A stretch of 60,852 nucleotides of DNA from Chryseobacterium limigenitum (GCF_900114875.1 NZ_FPKW01000023.1:1-60852), one strand, 5' to 3'. Numbered from the stretch's first letter, positions 43,541 to 52,487 are shown. Numbers and translations are program-made. Notes: generated by a model not told the origin, from the sequence alone.

Positions 43541-44317
43541 ATGGAAGGAAAGATAATAGACGTACAGGGTAAAAAACTTTATATAGAGTACAATAATTCG
43601 TTTGAAAATAAGCCTACAATCGTCTTTTTACACGATTCTTTAGGCTGTACAAAACTTTGGAGGAATTTTCCAACTCAACTTTCGGAAGCAACTCAATGTA
43701 ATGTTTTAGTGTATGATCGTTTGGGTTATGGTAAATCTTTTCCTATGTTTTCTCATGAAAGGGAAAATAACTATATGGAATTGGAAGCCGACCTGTTGAA
43801 TGAATTATTAGAAGAATTAAACATCAATAGCGCAATTCTTTTTGGTCATAGCGATGGCGGAACCATTGTGTTGATCGCCGCGTCAAAATATCCTGAAAAA
43901 GTAAAAGCTGTAATCTGTGAAGCAGGACATATTTTCGTTGAAGATATTACGATTAAAGGTGTTTCTGATGCTTTTGAAGTATATAAAACAACCGATTTAC
44001 CGGAACGTTTAGCAAAATATCACGGTGATAAAGTTCCGATGATGGTTAAAGCGTGGACGGAAATTTGGTTAAGTGGCAGGTTCAAAAGCTGGAATATCGA
44101 ATATCTTTTAAAAAATATTACAAGTCCATTGCTTTTTATTCAGGGAGAAACCGATGAGTATGGAACGTTGGAGCAGGTTGAAAAAACAATTAATCAGGTG
44201 AGTGGAAGTTCAGAGAAGTATATTATTCCTGATGTTGGACATACACCGCATAAGGAAGTTCCTAAATTAGTATTGAATAAATCGGTTGAGTTTATCAATA
44301 AAATAGTGGAAAATTAA
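43541..44317 (+). CDS. Alpha/beta hydrolase
   Basis: 258 residues from ATG 43541. FLHDSLGCTKLWRNFP (oxyanion region), nucleophile elbow GHSDGG, acid in FIQGETDEYG and histidine in DVGHTPHKE give the full alpha/beta hydrolase triad. No signal peptide. Substrate unknown. It is probably co-transcribed with the NMO-like gene upstream. Confidence 0.85.
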   Translation: MEGKIIDVQGKKLYIEYNNSFENKPTIVFLHDSLGCTKLWRNFPTQLSEATQCNVLVYDRLGYGKSFPMFSHERENNYMELEADLLNELLEELNINSAILFGHSDGGTIVLIAASKYPEKVKAVICEAGHIFVEDITIKGVSDAFEVYKTTDLPERLAKYHGDKVPMMVKAWTEIWLSGRFKSWNIEYLLKNITSPLLFIQGETDEYGTLEQVEKTINQVSGSSEKYIIPDVGHTPHKEVPKLVLNKSVEFINKIVEN

Positions 44318-44334
44318 GATTACTAAATATCAGT

Positions 44335-44403
44335 TTTATCAATAGGAGCGGACTTTAGTCCGCTTTTCAATTTTAATCTGTCCAATTGGCTTTAGCCAAA
44401 ACT
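44335..44403. repeat. Double hairpin repeat, copy 2
   Basis: ATCAATAGGAGCGGACTTTA, then GTCCGCTTTTC (stem GCGGACTTTAGTCCGC), then TTGGCTTTAGCCAAAAC. It matches copy 1 at 32535-32600 in order and spacing; the G-C to A-T change in the first stem is matched on both sides. Confidence 0.8.
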
Positions 44404-45020
44404 TATAAAAGATTAATTTCAAACTCAATATTTTCTTTCGCCTGAACTTCATATTTTTCTCGGAAATAATCAGTTTTAAAAATATTTTCCAATGCTGAAA
44501 AATGTTGTAAAACCTTTTTTCTTCCCGGTTTGTAAAGAAAATCGGGATAAATAGAATATTCTTTTCTGATTTTTTTGGTATACTCAAGATAGGTTTCAAC
44601 ATCTTTTCCAAGGATTGAAAGATCTGCATCCAAAAGATAATTGATGTCTTGATCATCAGATTTTTGATGCGATTTTGTGGCAATAATTTGGTTGAAAATT
44701 GTCTCAATTGATTGTTTGTCAATATTTAAGTTTTCAAGCTTTGTTTTAGCGAACTCTGCACTTTTTTCTTCATTGGATTTTGAAGAAGCGTCATAAATTA
44801 CGTCATGATAAAAAACCGAAAAAGAAATAATATTAAAGTCTGCAATCTTATCTTTCACAGATTCAAGTTCAGAAAACATATTTTGAAGATGCTCCAGATT
44901 ATGATAATGTCTGCTTTTTTCGGAATATTTTTTTTCAATTTCTTTCCACAAATTTTCAATTAGGTTTTGATCTTGAGTGAATTGTAAAAAAAGCTGATTG
45001 AATACGTCTTTAAGTTCCAT
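44403..45020 (-). CDS. HD-domain metal-dependent phosphohydrolase
   Basis: 205 residues. HD superfamily pattern: RHYHNLEHLQNM (first His), FYHDVIYDA (HD pair) and LLDADLSILG (last Asp). This matches the 'predicted metal-dependent HD phosphohydrolase' group of about 200 residues. Cytoplasmic, substrate unknown. The stop lies next to the double hairpin repeat. It is downstream of the rhodanese gene on the same strand with a terminator between. Confidence 0.85.
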   Translation of the reverse strand: MELKDVFNQLFLQFTQDQNLIENLWKEIEKKYSEKSRHYHNLEHLQNMFSELESVKDKIADFNIISFSVFYHDVIYDASSKSNEEKSAEFAKTKLENLNIDKQSIETIFNQIIATKSHQKSDDQDINYLLDADLSILGKDVETYLEYTKKIRKEYSIYPDFLYKPGRKKVLQHFSALENIFKTDYFREKYEVQAKENIEFEINLL

Positions 45021-45042
45021 TACAAAATATTTTAAATAAAAA

Positions 45043-45063
45043 AAGGAACTTAAAAAGTTCCTT
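45043..45063 (-). terminator. Terminator after the rhodanese gene
   Basis: AAGGAACTT pairs with AAGTTCCTT around 3 bases. On the minus strand it is followed by a run of T. The stem overlaps the last codons of the rhodanese gene. Confidence 0.75.
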
Positions 45064-45349
45064 GATTTGCTTCAATAGTTGCTTTTAGGTCTGCCCAGCC
45101 ACCGCCATTGTAACCGTCTTTCAAGCCTTGAGAATTTAGATATTCCAGTGCTTTTCCGCTTCTGTTTCCACTTCTGCAGAAGATGATTACGGGCTTTTCA
45201 ATAGATAAAAATTCTTCTTTTCTATCTTCTACTTCACCTAACGGGATATTTTTTGCCCCTTCTATATTTCCGTCCATTTCCAATTCCATTGGCTCACGAA
45301 CGTCGATTAATTCATAGTTTCCTGATTTTAATACTTCTGTTAAAGACAT
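45050..45349 (-). CDS. Single-domain rhodanese-like protein
   Basis: 99 residues from ATG 45349; the frame continues upstream to 45439 but the conserved part begins MSLTEVLKSGNYELIDVREP. Active-site loop CRSGNRSGKA with the catalytic cysteine. No signal peptide. Such small proteins carry sulfur as persulfide in the cytoplasm. Divergent from queG, a tRNA-modifying enzyme; a link is possible but not shown. Confidence 0.85.
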   Translation of the reverse strand: MSLTEVLKSGNYELIDVREPMELEMDGNIEGAKNIPLGEVEDRKEEFLSIEKPVIIFCRSGNRSGKALEYLNSQGLKDGYNGGGWADLKATIEANQGTF

Positions 45350-45455
45350 AATTGTATTTGTATTTAAAGTTAAAATATAGACTGTGGATTTTTGAAAAAA
45401 AAAATACTGTTTTAATTCATTGATCCAAAGCCTAAACAAATTTATAAAATAATCT

Positions 45456-45463
45456 TAGTTTTG
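45456..45463 (+). promoter_or_regulatory. queG -7 box
   Basis: TAGTTTTG, 13 bases before the queG ATG. Confidence 0.5.
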
Positions 45464-45476
45464 CAATGTAAAAATC

Positions 45477-46421
45477 ATGAATTCGAATGCCGAAAAATAT
45501 TCGCAATTAATTAAATCCAAAGCCGAGCGTTTTGGGTTTCAAAGCTGTGGTATTTCGAAGGCTGATTTTTTAGAAGAAGATGCCAGAAATCTGGAAAAAT
45601 GGCTCAAAAATAATTTTCATGGCGAAATGAAATATATGGAAAATTATTTTGATAAAAGACTAGATCCAAGATTGTTGGTTGAAGGCTCAAAATCAGTGAT
45701 TTCGCTTTCCTATAATTACTTTCCCAAAGAAAAAATTTCAACATTAGAAAACTATAAAATCTCAAAATATGCCTATGCAGAAGATTATCATGAAGTTGTA
45801 AAAGAAATTCTTCGTGAAATGGTTGATGAATTAAGAGAAGAGATCGGAGATTTTGACTGTAGAGTTTTTGTAGATTCTGCGCCGGTTTTAGAAAGAAGCT
45901 GGGCCAGAAAATCAGGAATTGGCTGGGTTGGGAAGAATGCAAACCTGATCACGAAACAAAATGGTTCCTTTTATTTTTTGGCAGAAATCATTTGTGATCT
46001 AGAATTAATTCCGGATCATGAAACGACGGATCACTGCGGAACGTGCAGAAAATGTATTGATGCCTGTCCTACAGAAGCTATTGTTTCTGAGAAACTTATC
46101 GACGGAAGCAAATGCATTTCTTACGCGACAATAGAATTGAAAAACGAAATTCCCGATTCTTTTAAAGATAAAATGGAAGACTGGATGTTTGGCTGCGATA
46201 TCTGTCAGGATGTTTGTCCGTGGAATCGATTTTCAGTACCTAATCTTCAATCCAGATTTGCACCGAATGAAGCGCTCAAAAATTTTAAAAAAGGAGATTG
46301 GAAAGAACTTACCCAGGAATTATTTTCAGAAATTTTCAGAAAATCTCCTGTAAAGAGAACAAAATTTGCAGGTTTGAAAAGAAATATTGAATTTCTGGAA
46401 AAGACTTCAGATAAAAAATAG
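45477..46421 (+). CDS. queG: Epoxyqueuosine reductase
   Basis: 314 residues. Two [4Fe-4S] motifs: CGTCRKCIDACPTEAI and CDICQDVCPWNR. The N-terminal cobalamin-binding part has SLSYNYFP and FVDSAPVLERSWARKSGIGWVGKN, which are diagnostic. The enzyme reduces epoxyqueuosine to queuosine in the anticodon loop of Asn, Asp, His and Tyr tRNAs. A promoter lies directly upstream. Confidence 0.96.
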   Translation: MNSNAEKYSQLIKSKAERFGFQSCGISKADFLEEDARNLEKWLKNNFHGEMKYMENYFDKRLDPRLLVEGSKSVISLSYNYFPKEKISTLENYKISKYAYAEDYHEVVKEILREMVDELREEIGDFDCRVFVDSAPVLERSWARKSGIGWVGKNANLITKQNGSFYFLAEIICDLELIPDHETTDHCGTCRKCIDACPTEAIVSEKLIDGSKCISYATIELKNEIPDSFKDKMEDWMFGCDICQDVCPWNRFSVPNLQSRFAPNEALKNFKKGDWKELTQELFSEIFRKSPVKRTKFAGLKRNIEFLEKTSDKK

Positions 46422-46776
46422 TTCAAATTTTTGGTGATAAATCCTCGTCTGGAATTTTTCGGTTCCAAAACAAAAGTGGTTAATCAGCCATTCCTTATAC
46501 TTTTTGTGGTAAAGGAGGGTAAGATATAAGTAAGTAAAAACTCAATAAAAGGCTTTCCTAAAAAGAAAAAATGACTTTCAAAAAGATAAAATCTCTTAGA
46601 AAATCAACGTTTTTTTTGTACTCTTTTTGGAGCAGTTTTTACTCTTACTTTAAATCTTTTCTGAGATTTGATGTTTTTACGCATATTTGTGTATATTTCG
46701 TAACTAAATTTAATCATTTTTCCGATTAAAACAAATACTTTTACGAAAAATTATTAATTAAATTTTATTCAAATAC
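46422..46776. other. Intergenic region between queG and the DUF2459-type gene
   Basis: AT-rich. The only candidate gene is a short basic ORF on the minus strand at 46604-46717. A 52-codon plus-strand ORF over the same bases (46571-46729) is rich in Phe, Ser and Tyr and looks like its shadow. No clear terminator follows queG. Confidence 0.4.
46604..46717 (-). CDS. Candidate small basic protein
   Basis: 37 codons from ATG 46717 or 26 from ATG 46684. The C-terminal part reads MRKNIKSQKRFKVRVKTAPK followed by RVQKKR: about half of the residues are Lys or Arg, with an ordered K/R pattern and a TAPK segment. It resembles short basic nucleic-acid-binding or ribosomal-type proteins, but no family is recognised. 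It lies in an otherwise gene-free stretch. Low confidence because short Lys-rich frames arise easily in AT-rich DNA. Confidence 0.3.
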   Translation of the reverse strand: MIKFSYEIYTNMRKNIKSQKRFKVRVKTAPKRVQKKR

Positions 46777-47460
46777 ATGAGTGTGAAGATGGTATTATTG
46801 TCTGTCCTTAAAATTTTAGGTGTTATTGTAGGGATTATTGTTCTGTATATTTTAATGGCTTATTTACTGCCGTTTATTGAGATCTCAGCAAAAGATGACG
46901 GAGAGAAAAAAGAAATTCCTATTTATATTTATACAAACGGAGTACATACCGATATTGTAATGCCTGTGAAAAACGATATGCAGGATTGGAGCACGAAAAT
47001 CCCTTTTGCCAATACGAAATCAAAGAAAACAGATTACAATTACGTTGGAGTCGGGTGGGGCGATAAAGGTTTCTATCTGGATACTCCGACTTGGGCTGAT
47101 CTGAAATTTTCAACAGCTTTCAAAGCTGCATTTTGGTTGGGAGAATCTGCCATGCACTGTACGTATTACAAAAAAATGAAAGAGGGAGGCGATTGTAAAA
47201 TAATTATGATCAGCAGATCTCAATATAAGGATCTCACAAAGTTTGTTGAAGATAAATTCGACAAAGATCAAAACGGAAATTTTATTTTGATTCCTACCAA
47301 TGCGGTTTACAGTGATAATGATGCATTTTATGATGCTCAGGGAAAATATAGTTTTCTGTATACCTGCAACACTTGGTCTAATGATGCTTTAAAAGCAGCC
47401 GGACAAAAAGCAGCATTCTGGACGCCTACAGATTCCGGAATTTTTCAGCATTATAAATAA
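46777..47460 (+). CDS. DUF2459/TIGR02117-type membrane-anchored protein
   Basis: 227 residues. One N-terminal helix (about 8-30), then YIYTNGVHTDIVMPVKNDM and WGDKGFYLDTPTWADLKFSTAFKAAF, which match the TIGR02117 (DUF2459) family. C-terminal YTCNTWSNDALKAAG carries the conserved CNTW segment, suggesting a His-Cys pair as in papain-like enzymes, though this is inference. It acts outside the cytoplasm. Function of the family is not known. Confidence 0.8.
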   Translation: MSVKMVLLSVLKILGVIVGIIVLYILMAYLLPFIEISAKDDGEKKEIPIYIYTNGVHTDIVMPVKNDMQDWSTKIPFANTKSKKTDYNYVGVGWGDKGFYLDTPTWADLKFSTAFKAAFWLGESAMHCTYYKKMKEGGDCKIIMISRSQYKDLTKFVEDKFDKDQNGNFILIPTNAVYSDNDAFYDAQGKYSFLYTCNTWSNDALKAAGQKAAFWTPTDSGIFQHYK

Positions 47461-47508
47461 CTTTAAAATAAAAAAAATTATATAGAATTAATAATCTATA
47501 ATTAAAAG

Positions 47509-47541
47509 AAGGAGCTGTGAGGGATACAGCTCCTTTTTGTG
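47509..47541 (+). terminator. Terminator after the DUF2459-type gene
   Basis: AAGGAGCTGT pairs with ACAGCTCCTT around a 7-base loop, followed by T residues. Confidence 0.85.
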
Positions 47542-47607
47542 TTTTTAGAATCGTATATTATTTAAATGATATTCAAATAAAATCATTGATTGTGGGATAT
47601 TAAATTG

Positions 47608-48405
47608 TTATTGTCCTAGATATATAAAAATATTTAAAGCAATATTTTTGGGGTCTATTGATACGGGCGTACTTGATCCTCCTGTAGTTACACTGAAACT
47701 ATGGCTATGGTCTCCTGCTGCACTTGTAGTGTATATTCCAGCGCTATCATCAGCCTGGTTATTTACAATAGCACCGATATTTCCTGCGTTAGCAATTATA
47801 TTTCCTCTATCAGTATAAGTATGGGTATGACTCCCCGACGAAAGAGCAGTTCCATTAAAGGTTACTGATGGTAAATTTGCTTGTGCAACAATAAATGTAG
47901 TATTTCCTCCTAATGCGCCTAAAGCTTCGGCTCCTGTTTTTGCTTTTAAATATCTGCCGGTAGCATTTGGAATATTGGTCGTAAAGCCAATAGATGTAGC
48001 ATTGGATTGTACAGAAGCGGGTAAAGATGAAACTGCTCTTCCGTCTAACAAATACCATCCGTTGTGATCGGTTGTCTGAACACCATATTTCACATTTCCT
48101 ATAGGTGTATCTGAAGTCGATAACCGAAGCCATTCAGTACCATTATTCAGATAAAGTCCTTCTGATAGAGTTGCATTATTCGTTGTATTATAAACCATCA
48201 TACCTTTAACATGTTGTGGGAGAGGAGCTGCATTGGTTCCGTTTACTAAAGATAATCTTACAGGTAAAAATCCTGTATTGGTAGAATATAGTTCTAATAG
48301 AGATTCCTGGTTAGGATCAGACGTATTGATTCCTGTTTGACCGTTTAGAATAATACAACTAAGTAGAGTAATAATTAATATAATTATATTGTTTAACTTT
48401 TTCAT
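47608..48405 (-). CDS. Secreted tail-collar-like protein 3
   Basis: 265 residues. Signal peptide (ending LNGQ). N-terminal GINTSDPNQESLLELYSTNT then VKGMMVYNTTNN is a start seen in many Bacteroidota surface proteins. The C-terminal half resembles phage tail-collar domains: GWYLLDGRAVSSLP, LPSVTFNGT, then HTHTYTDRG and HSHSFSVTTGG, and an end NIALNIFIYLGQ. The paired H-x-H motifs recall the metal-binding histidines of T4 gp12. It is the last of three tandem paralogues, with only 2 bases to the next stop-start boundary. Confidence 0.75.
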   Translation of the reverse strand: MKKLNNIIILIITLLSCIILNGQTGINTSDPNQESLLELYSTNTGFLPVRLSLVNGTNAAPLPQHVKGMMVYNTTNNATLSEGLYLNNGTEWLRLSTSDTPIGNVKYGVQTTDHNGWYLLDGRAVSSLPASVQSNATSIGFTTNIPNATGRYLKAKTGAEALGALGGNTTFIVAQANLPSVTFNGTALSSGSHTHTYTDRGNIIANAGNIGAIVNNQADDSAGIYTTSAAGDHSHSFSVTTGGSSTPVSIDPKNIALNIFIYLGQ

Positions 48406-48407
48406 AA

Positions 48408-49199
48408 TTAATTTCCTAGATAAATAAATACATTAGTTACCAAATAACTTGGAGTTACATTAATGGGCTGAGAACTTCCGCCCGAGGAAAATGAAACTGT
48501 ATGGGTATGTGCACCACTAGCTTCGGTAGTATATGTTCCCGCAGTATCATCAGCTTCAGGATTTACATTTACAGCTCCATTTGAACTATTTGTAGTTGTG
48601 CCTGCGCCTCTGTCAGTGTAAGTATGTGAATGGTCTCCCGCAGAGTTAGTACTACCTGTAAAAACAACGCTTGGAAGATTGTTTTGTGCTAAAGCGATTG
48701 TAGAACTTCCCGATAATAAAGCTAAAGCTTCAGAAGTATCTTTAGTTTTAATAAATCGATCGTCTGTATTGGGTAAATTTGCTGTAAATCCCAAGCTTAC
48801 TGCTCTTGCCTGAACATTTGCAGGAAGAGAAGAAACAGCTCTTCCGTTCAGTAAATACCATCCGTTATTATCTGCCGTTGCAAAACTGTTTGAGATTGTG
48901 CCGTAAGGATAATCGTAAGAAACTTTATCCCATCTGATTCCGTTGTTCTGATATAAACCTTCTGAAACATCGTTTGAGTTTGAAAGGTTATAAGTAATAA
49001 TCCCTTTTACATGTGTAGATAATGGTGCAGGAGAGATAATATTAATAATATTATTTCTCATCAGTAATACACCCTTATTGGTTGAAGAAACTTCCAGAAC
49101 AGAATTTGTACTCGGATTAGGTGTGCCTATTCCGACCTGTGCCTTAATCTTATTAGATATTCCTAAGATTAGTATGATATAAAGTAATAAATTTTTCAT
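48408..49199 (-). CDS. Secreted tail-collar-like protein 2
   Basis: 263 residues. Signal peptide (ending IKAQ), then VGIGTPNPSTNSVLEVSSTN. Same layout as its neighbours: GWYLLNGRAVSSLPANVQ, LPSVVFTGST, HSHTYTDRGAG, HTHTVSFSSGG, end YLVTNVFIYLGN. The order suggests trimeric surface fibres with a metal site between chains. It lies between proteins 1 and 3 with gaps of 15 and 2 bases, so the three are one operon. Confidence 0.75.
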   Translation of the reverse strand: MKNLLLYIILILGISNKIKAQVGIGTPNPSTNSVLEVSSTNKGVLLMRNNIINIISPAPLSTHVKGIITYNLSNSNDVSEGLYQNNGIRWDKVSYDYPYGTISNSFATADNNGWYLLNGRAVSSLPANVQARAVSLGFTANLPNTDDRFIKTKDTSEALALLSGSSTIALAQNNLPSVVFTGSTNSAGDHSHTYTDRGAGTTTNSSNGAVNVNPEADDTAGTYTTEASGAHTHTVSFSSGGSSQPINVTPSYLVTNVFIYLGN

Positions 49200-49214
49200 T
49201 GTACAATTTTAAAA

Positions 49215-49991
49215 TTAGAACCCTAAATAAATAAATGCATTCGCAGCTAGATTTTTAGGTTCAATGGTTATTGGTGCGCTTGAACCTCCTGAAGATACCT
49301 GAACACTGTGAGTATGTGCCCCGGCTAGACTGGTGACTTGATTAGCCAAACTTGCCGTACTGGCAAACTGAGACGCTCCTATTTTATGATCCCATGGTAT
49401 ATGACCTCTATCTGTGTATTGGTGAGTATGACTACCGTTAGTACTTGTAGTTCCCGTATAAGTAATATTGGGTAGATTGTTTGGATAAAGGCTAACAGCT
49501 TGAAATCCGGTAGCAGATAACATTGCAGATGCTCCCTTTTGCTTCAGATATCTGTCTGTTGCATTGGGTAATGTTGAAATTATTGCAAGCTTGGCAGCAT
49601 TTGCCTGTGCTCCTGTTGGTAAAGAGGTTAAAGCTCTGCCATCTAATTTGTACCATCCTTGAGAATCTGCTGTTGCAAAACTATAATTTACATCGCCAAT
49701 ATTTGGTTTTGATGTATAGAGTCTCTGCCATTTGGATCCATCATTAATGTATAATCCTTCTACAACATCGTTCATTACAGATATGTTATAGACAATCATC
49801 CCTTTTTCATGATTGGCAAGCGGAGTAGATAGAGCTGTACTCGAAAGTTGTATTCGAGGCAACAATAATCCTTTTGAAGCAGATGACAATTCTAAGGCAG
49901 AGTTAGGATTAGGACTTGCAGTTCCAAAGCCTATCTGTGATTTTAGAATACTCGAAAAACATATTGCAATTAATAATAAGTTATTTTTCAT
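49215..49991 (-). CDS. Secreted tail-collar-like protein 1
   Basis: 258 residues, first of the three. Signal peptide (ending LKSQ), then IGFGTASPNPNSALELSSAS. GWYKLDGRALTSLPTGAQ, LPNITYTGTT, HTHQYTDRG, HTHSVQVSSGG, end NLAANAFIYLGF. The upstream region has a TAGATTTG box (minus strand, 50069-50076). The role is probably at the cell surface: adhesion, coat or fibre. A phage-derived origin is inferred from the collar-like part. Confidence 0.75.
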   Translation of the reverse strand: MKNNLLLIAICFSSILKSQIGFGTASPNPNSALELSSASKGLLLPRIQLSSTALSTPLANHEKGMIVYNISVMNDVVEGLYINDGSKWQRLYTSKPNIGDVNYSFATADSQGWYKLDGRALTSLPTGAQANAAKLAIISTLPNATDRYLKQKGASAMLSATGFQAVSLYPNNLPNITYTGTTSTNGSHTHQYTDRGHIPWDHKIGASQFASTASLANQVTSLAGAHTHSVQVSSGGSSAPITIEPKNLAANAFIYLGF

Positions 49992-50068
49992 CCTTTTGAT
50001 TTTTTTTCTTAATTAGGTTTTTTTTGATTTTACTGTAAAATATTTTATACGTACTGAAATTTCAGCTA

Positions 50069-50127
50069 CAAATCTAATTACGCACCTATTTTAAAAAAAA
50101 TAATCACATGTTACATAGATGTTACAT
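50069..50127 (-). promoter_or_regulatory. Promoter and direct repeat upstream of the collar-like operon
   Basis: CAAATCTA (50069-50076) reads TAGATTTG on the minus strand, a -7 box about 80 bases before the first gene. ATGTTACAT occurs twice, 11 bases apart (50108-50116, 50119-50127), at a place where an activator could bind. Confidence 0.45.
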
Positions 50128-50676
50128 GAGTTTAATTATTTGATTACCAATTAATTAAATTATTTGTATGTTTTGCTTTTATTTTTCATAAGAAGATAAT
50201 CTATAAAATAATTTGTAACTAAATAGCTTCAATAGAAATTGACTTATTACTTTTTAAGGACAAATAATTGTGGAAATTTTGAAAATAATAGTGCGAATTT
50301 TTTATCAAAAAATAGAATTTCAATAAAAAATTACTGTTGAATATGAATTGATAATTTTGATGGAATAAGACTTTTTCGCATTAGAAATTTTGATTAGACA
50401 GGTTTGGCTATGACTTTTCCTCATTTTCCAAAAGGTGATACTTTTTTGTTTATAGATTAATATAACCATCACTTTCGAGTAGTGTTTGCAGATAAATTAA
50501 TGCCTGAGAATGTTTTATCATTGAAGATGGTGGGTGAAAACATGAAAAAAAAATGAAATAATTATCAAAATTTTGATTTTTTTTAAAAGACAGTATCTGT
50601 GAAAATTAATTACAGAAATATTTTTATGTAATTGATTATTTATTAAAACACGTCAAGTTTTGGCGTTGGCGATGGT

Positions 50677-50684
50677 TAGATTTG
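50677..50684 (+). promoter_or_regulatory. -7 box of the beta-helix gene
   Basis: TAGATTTG, about 68 bases before the ATG at 50752. A TTTTGG lies 15 bases upstream, a shorter spacing than usual. Confidence 0.45.
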
Positions 50685-50751
50685 TATTAGAATATTCAAC
50701 GATTGATCAATCACAAAATTAAATTACTAAAACTTTAATACAAATTAAATT

Positions 50752-52449
50752 ATGATTTACGCAGACGATTTTTTTAAACCGACAAATACTTTACCATTAG
50801 ATCCTTTGGTACAGTTAATAGATAATGAAACTGGTGAAAATGCTTTCTATGTAAAGTGTGGTACATCAACAAACCTTGTTGACGATGGAGTTATCTATAG
50901 AAAAAGTGTCAATACATTTTATAAAAGACAAATTGATAATGGAGTTAACGTAAAATGGTTTGGTGCAAAAGGAGATGGGATTATTGATGATACTTATGCA
51001 TTAAAGGAGGCCATGCAGAAAGTGTATAATTTATCAGTGCCAATTTCTCCTACTTTAGGATGGAGAAATCCCATGAAGTTAGTTATTCCCGCAGGGAAAT
51101 ATAAGATTACCGCAAATCTTCTCGATACTTCTATGGATTCTGCAAGATTTATTTTTGAAGGCGATGGATGGCAAAATACAGAGATTATTTATGAGCCGTT
51201 GAATAGTAACGAGTTTATGTTCAATAATGATAAGATAATTGGTTTTACAACATTTGAAGGCATTCAATTTACCTCTAAAAATAAAGGAAAATTTATGAAT
51301 CTTGTTGGGGGTGCACCAGGAAATGCTCAGGCTATAATATTTGAAAAGTGTTTTTTTGAAGGCTTTAATCAAATTATCAGCTGTAATGGACTTGATATGA
51401 CTTCTGAGGTTACTTTCACAGATTGTAAGATTAAAGGAGGAGATACTTCAGCTGTTTATTTTAATCTTGCTAATGACCAAGGAGTAAACTGGAGATTTTA
51501 TGGTACAGATATAGAAGGTTTTACTGGCGTTTTATTTGATTTTATAGAAGGGCAAACTATCTATTATTATCAAGGTTCTATTATGCCTGGTGAAGGTGGT
51601 ACGGTTATTAGAATTAATAGTGCTGCTAATCCGGATACTTTTGGAGGCGGAACTCAGCCACATATTTCATTTTGGGGTCCAAGGTTTGAATTACTGAATG
51701 GTGCAAAACTAATCCAAGTCTTTAACAAAAGCGTTAATTTTGTATTTAAATTTGATTCTTGTGGTATGGGGGGATCTACTATTAAGAATGGTTTGCCAGT
51801 GATCGAGACTAAAGGCAAAGGAACTATTATTTTTGATACCTGTTCGAATTGGTATAATTATAAAATCTCACATGATATTGATAACGGCGAAGATTATCTA
51901 TCGCCATTGAGGATTATTTTCAGAAATATTGCACCTACACTTGATCAAATTAATCAGTCTGTTTGTAATGTAGTAGGAAATATTTCTTCTTATCCTATCT
52001 ATATTTTCGAAAACTGTAATACAAATTCATGGTATAGACCTTGGAAAAAAGCAGCTCAGAATAGTCCTTATGGTTGGAATATTTCAAAACATATTTCAGG
52101 AGTAAATGCAAATTCTGATGGAGTTTATTTGCCATCAGTTTCATTACAGACTACAGTTAAAATTAACTTAAATATACCTGATCAATATATTACTGCGAAA
52201 AAAATTATTTTCAAAAAAGCTGCAGATATTGGGGAGTATTATGATCAAGTTCATCATATAAAGATTTATGATAAAACAGAAACAATACTTTTGGCTGAAG
52301 GTGATTTTGATACTAATAAAGGATTGATTCTAAACGACCCAAGGCCTCCAATGTTACATACTGCTGATAACTATGTAATTTACCTTACACCAACTATTTT
52401 TTATGGTGATACTTTATTAATTGGAATAAATCTTATTTCTGAATATTAA
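50752..52449 (+). CDS. Pectate lyase 3-type beta-helix protein, tailspike-like
   Basis: 565 residues, no signal peptide or lipobox. VKWFGAKGDGIIDDTYALKEAM (about 64-85) is the start signature of right-handed beta-helix proteins of the pectate-lyase-3/tailspike type. The middle (85-420) shows short repeated strands with Asn and Gly turns (FEKCFFEGFNQIISCNG). The C-terminal 120 residues look like a separate beta-sandwich. It could bind or cut a polysaccharide. With the collar-like operon beside it, a phage-derived or surface-fibre function is possible. How it leaves the cell is unclear. Confidence 0.75.
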   Translation: MIYADDFFKPTNTLPLDPLVQLIDNETGENAFYVKCGTSTNLVDDGVIYRKSVNTFYKRQIDNGVNVKWFGAKGDGIIDDTYALKEAMQKVYNLSVPISPTLGWRNPMKLVIPAGKYKITANLLDTSMDSARFIFEGDGWQNTEIIYEPLNSNEFMFNNDKIIGFTTFEGIQFTSKNKGKFMNLVGGAPGNAQAIIFEKCFFEGFNQIISCNGLDMTSEVTFTDCKIKGGDTSAVYFNLANDQGVNWRFYGTDIEGFTGVLFDFIEGQTIYYYQGSIMPGEGGTVIRINSAANPDTFGGGTQPHISFWGPRFELLNGAKLIQVFNKSVNFVFKFDSCGMGGSTIKNGLPVIETKGKGTIIFDTCSNWYNYKISHDIDNGEDYLSPLRIIFRNIAPTLDQINQSVCNVVGNISSYPIYIFENCNTNSWYRPWKKAAQNSPYGWNISKHISGVNANSDGVYLPSVSLQTTVKINLNIPDQYITAKKIIFKKAADIGEYYDQVHHIKIYDKTETILLAEGDFDTNKGLILNDPRPPMLHTADNYVIYLTPTIFYGDTLLIGINLISEY

Positions 52450-52487
52450 ATTAGCGTAGCTATAAAAGTGACACGATAATAAAAATA

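Larger units (their letters stand above)
49992..50751. other. Long AT-rich gap between the collar-like operon and the beta-helix gene
   Basis: 760 bases without a convincing gene in either direction. It contains the divergent promoters (50069-50076 minus; 50677-50684 plus), a direct repeat ATGTTACAT (50108-50116 and 50119-50127), and otherwise low-complexity AT-rich sequence. It may include decayed coding sequence, but no frame is recognisable. Confidence 0.5.
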
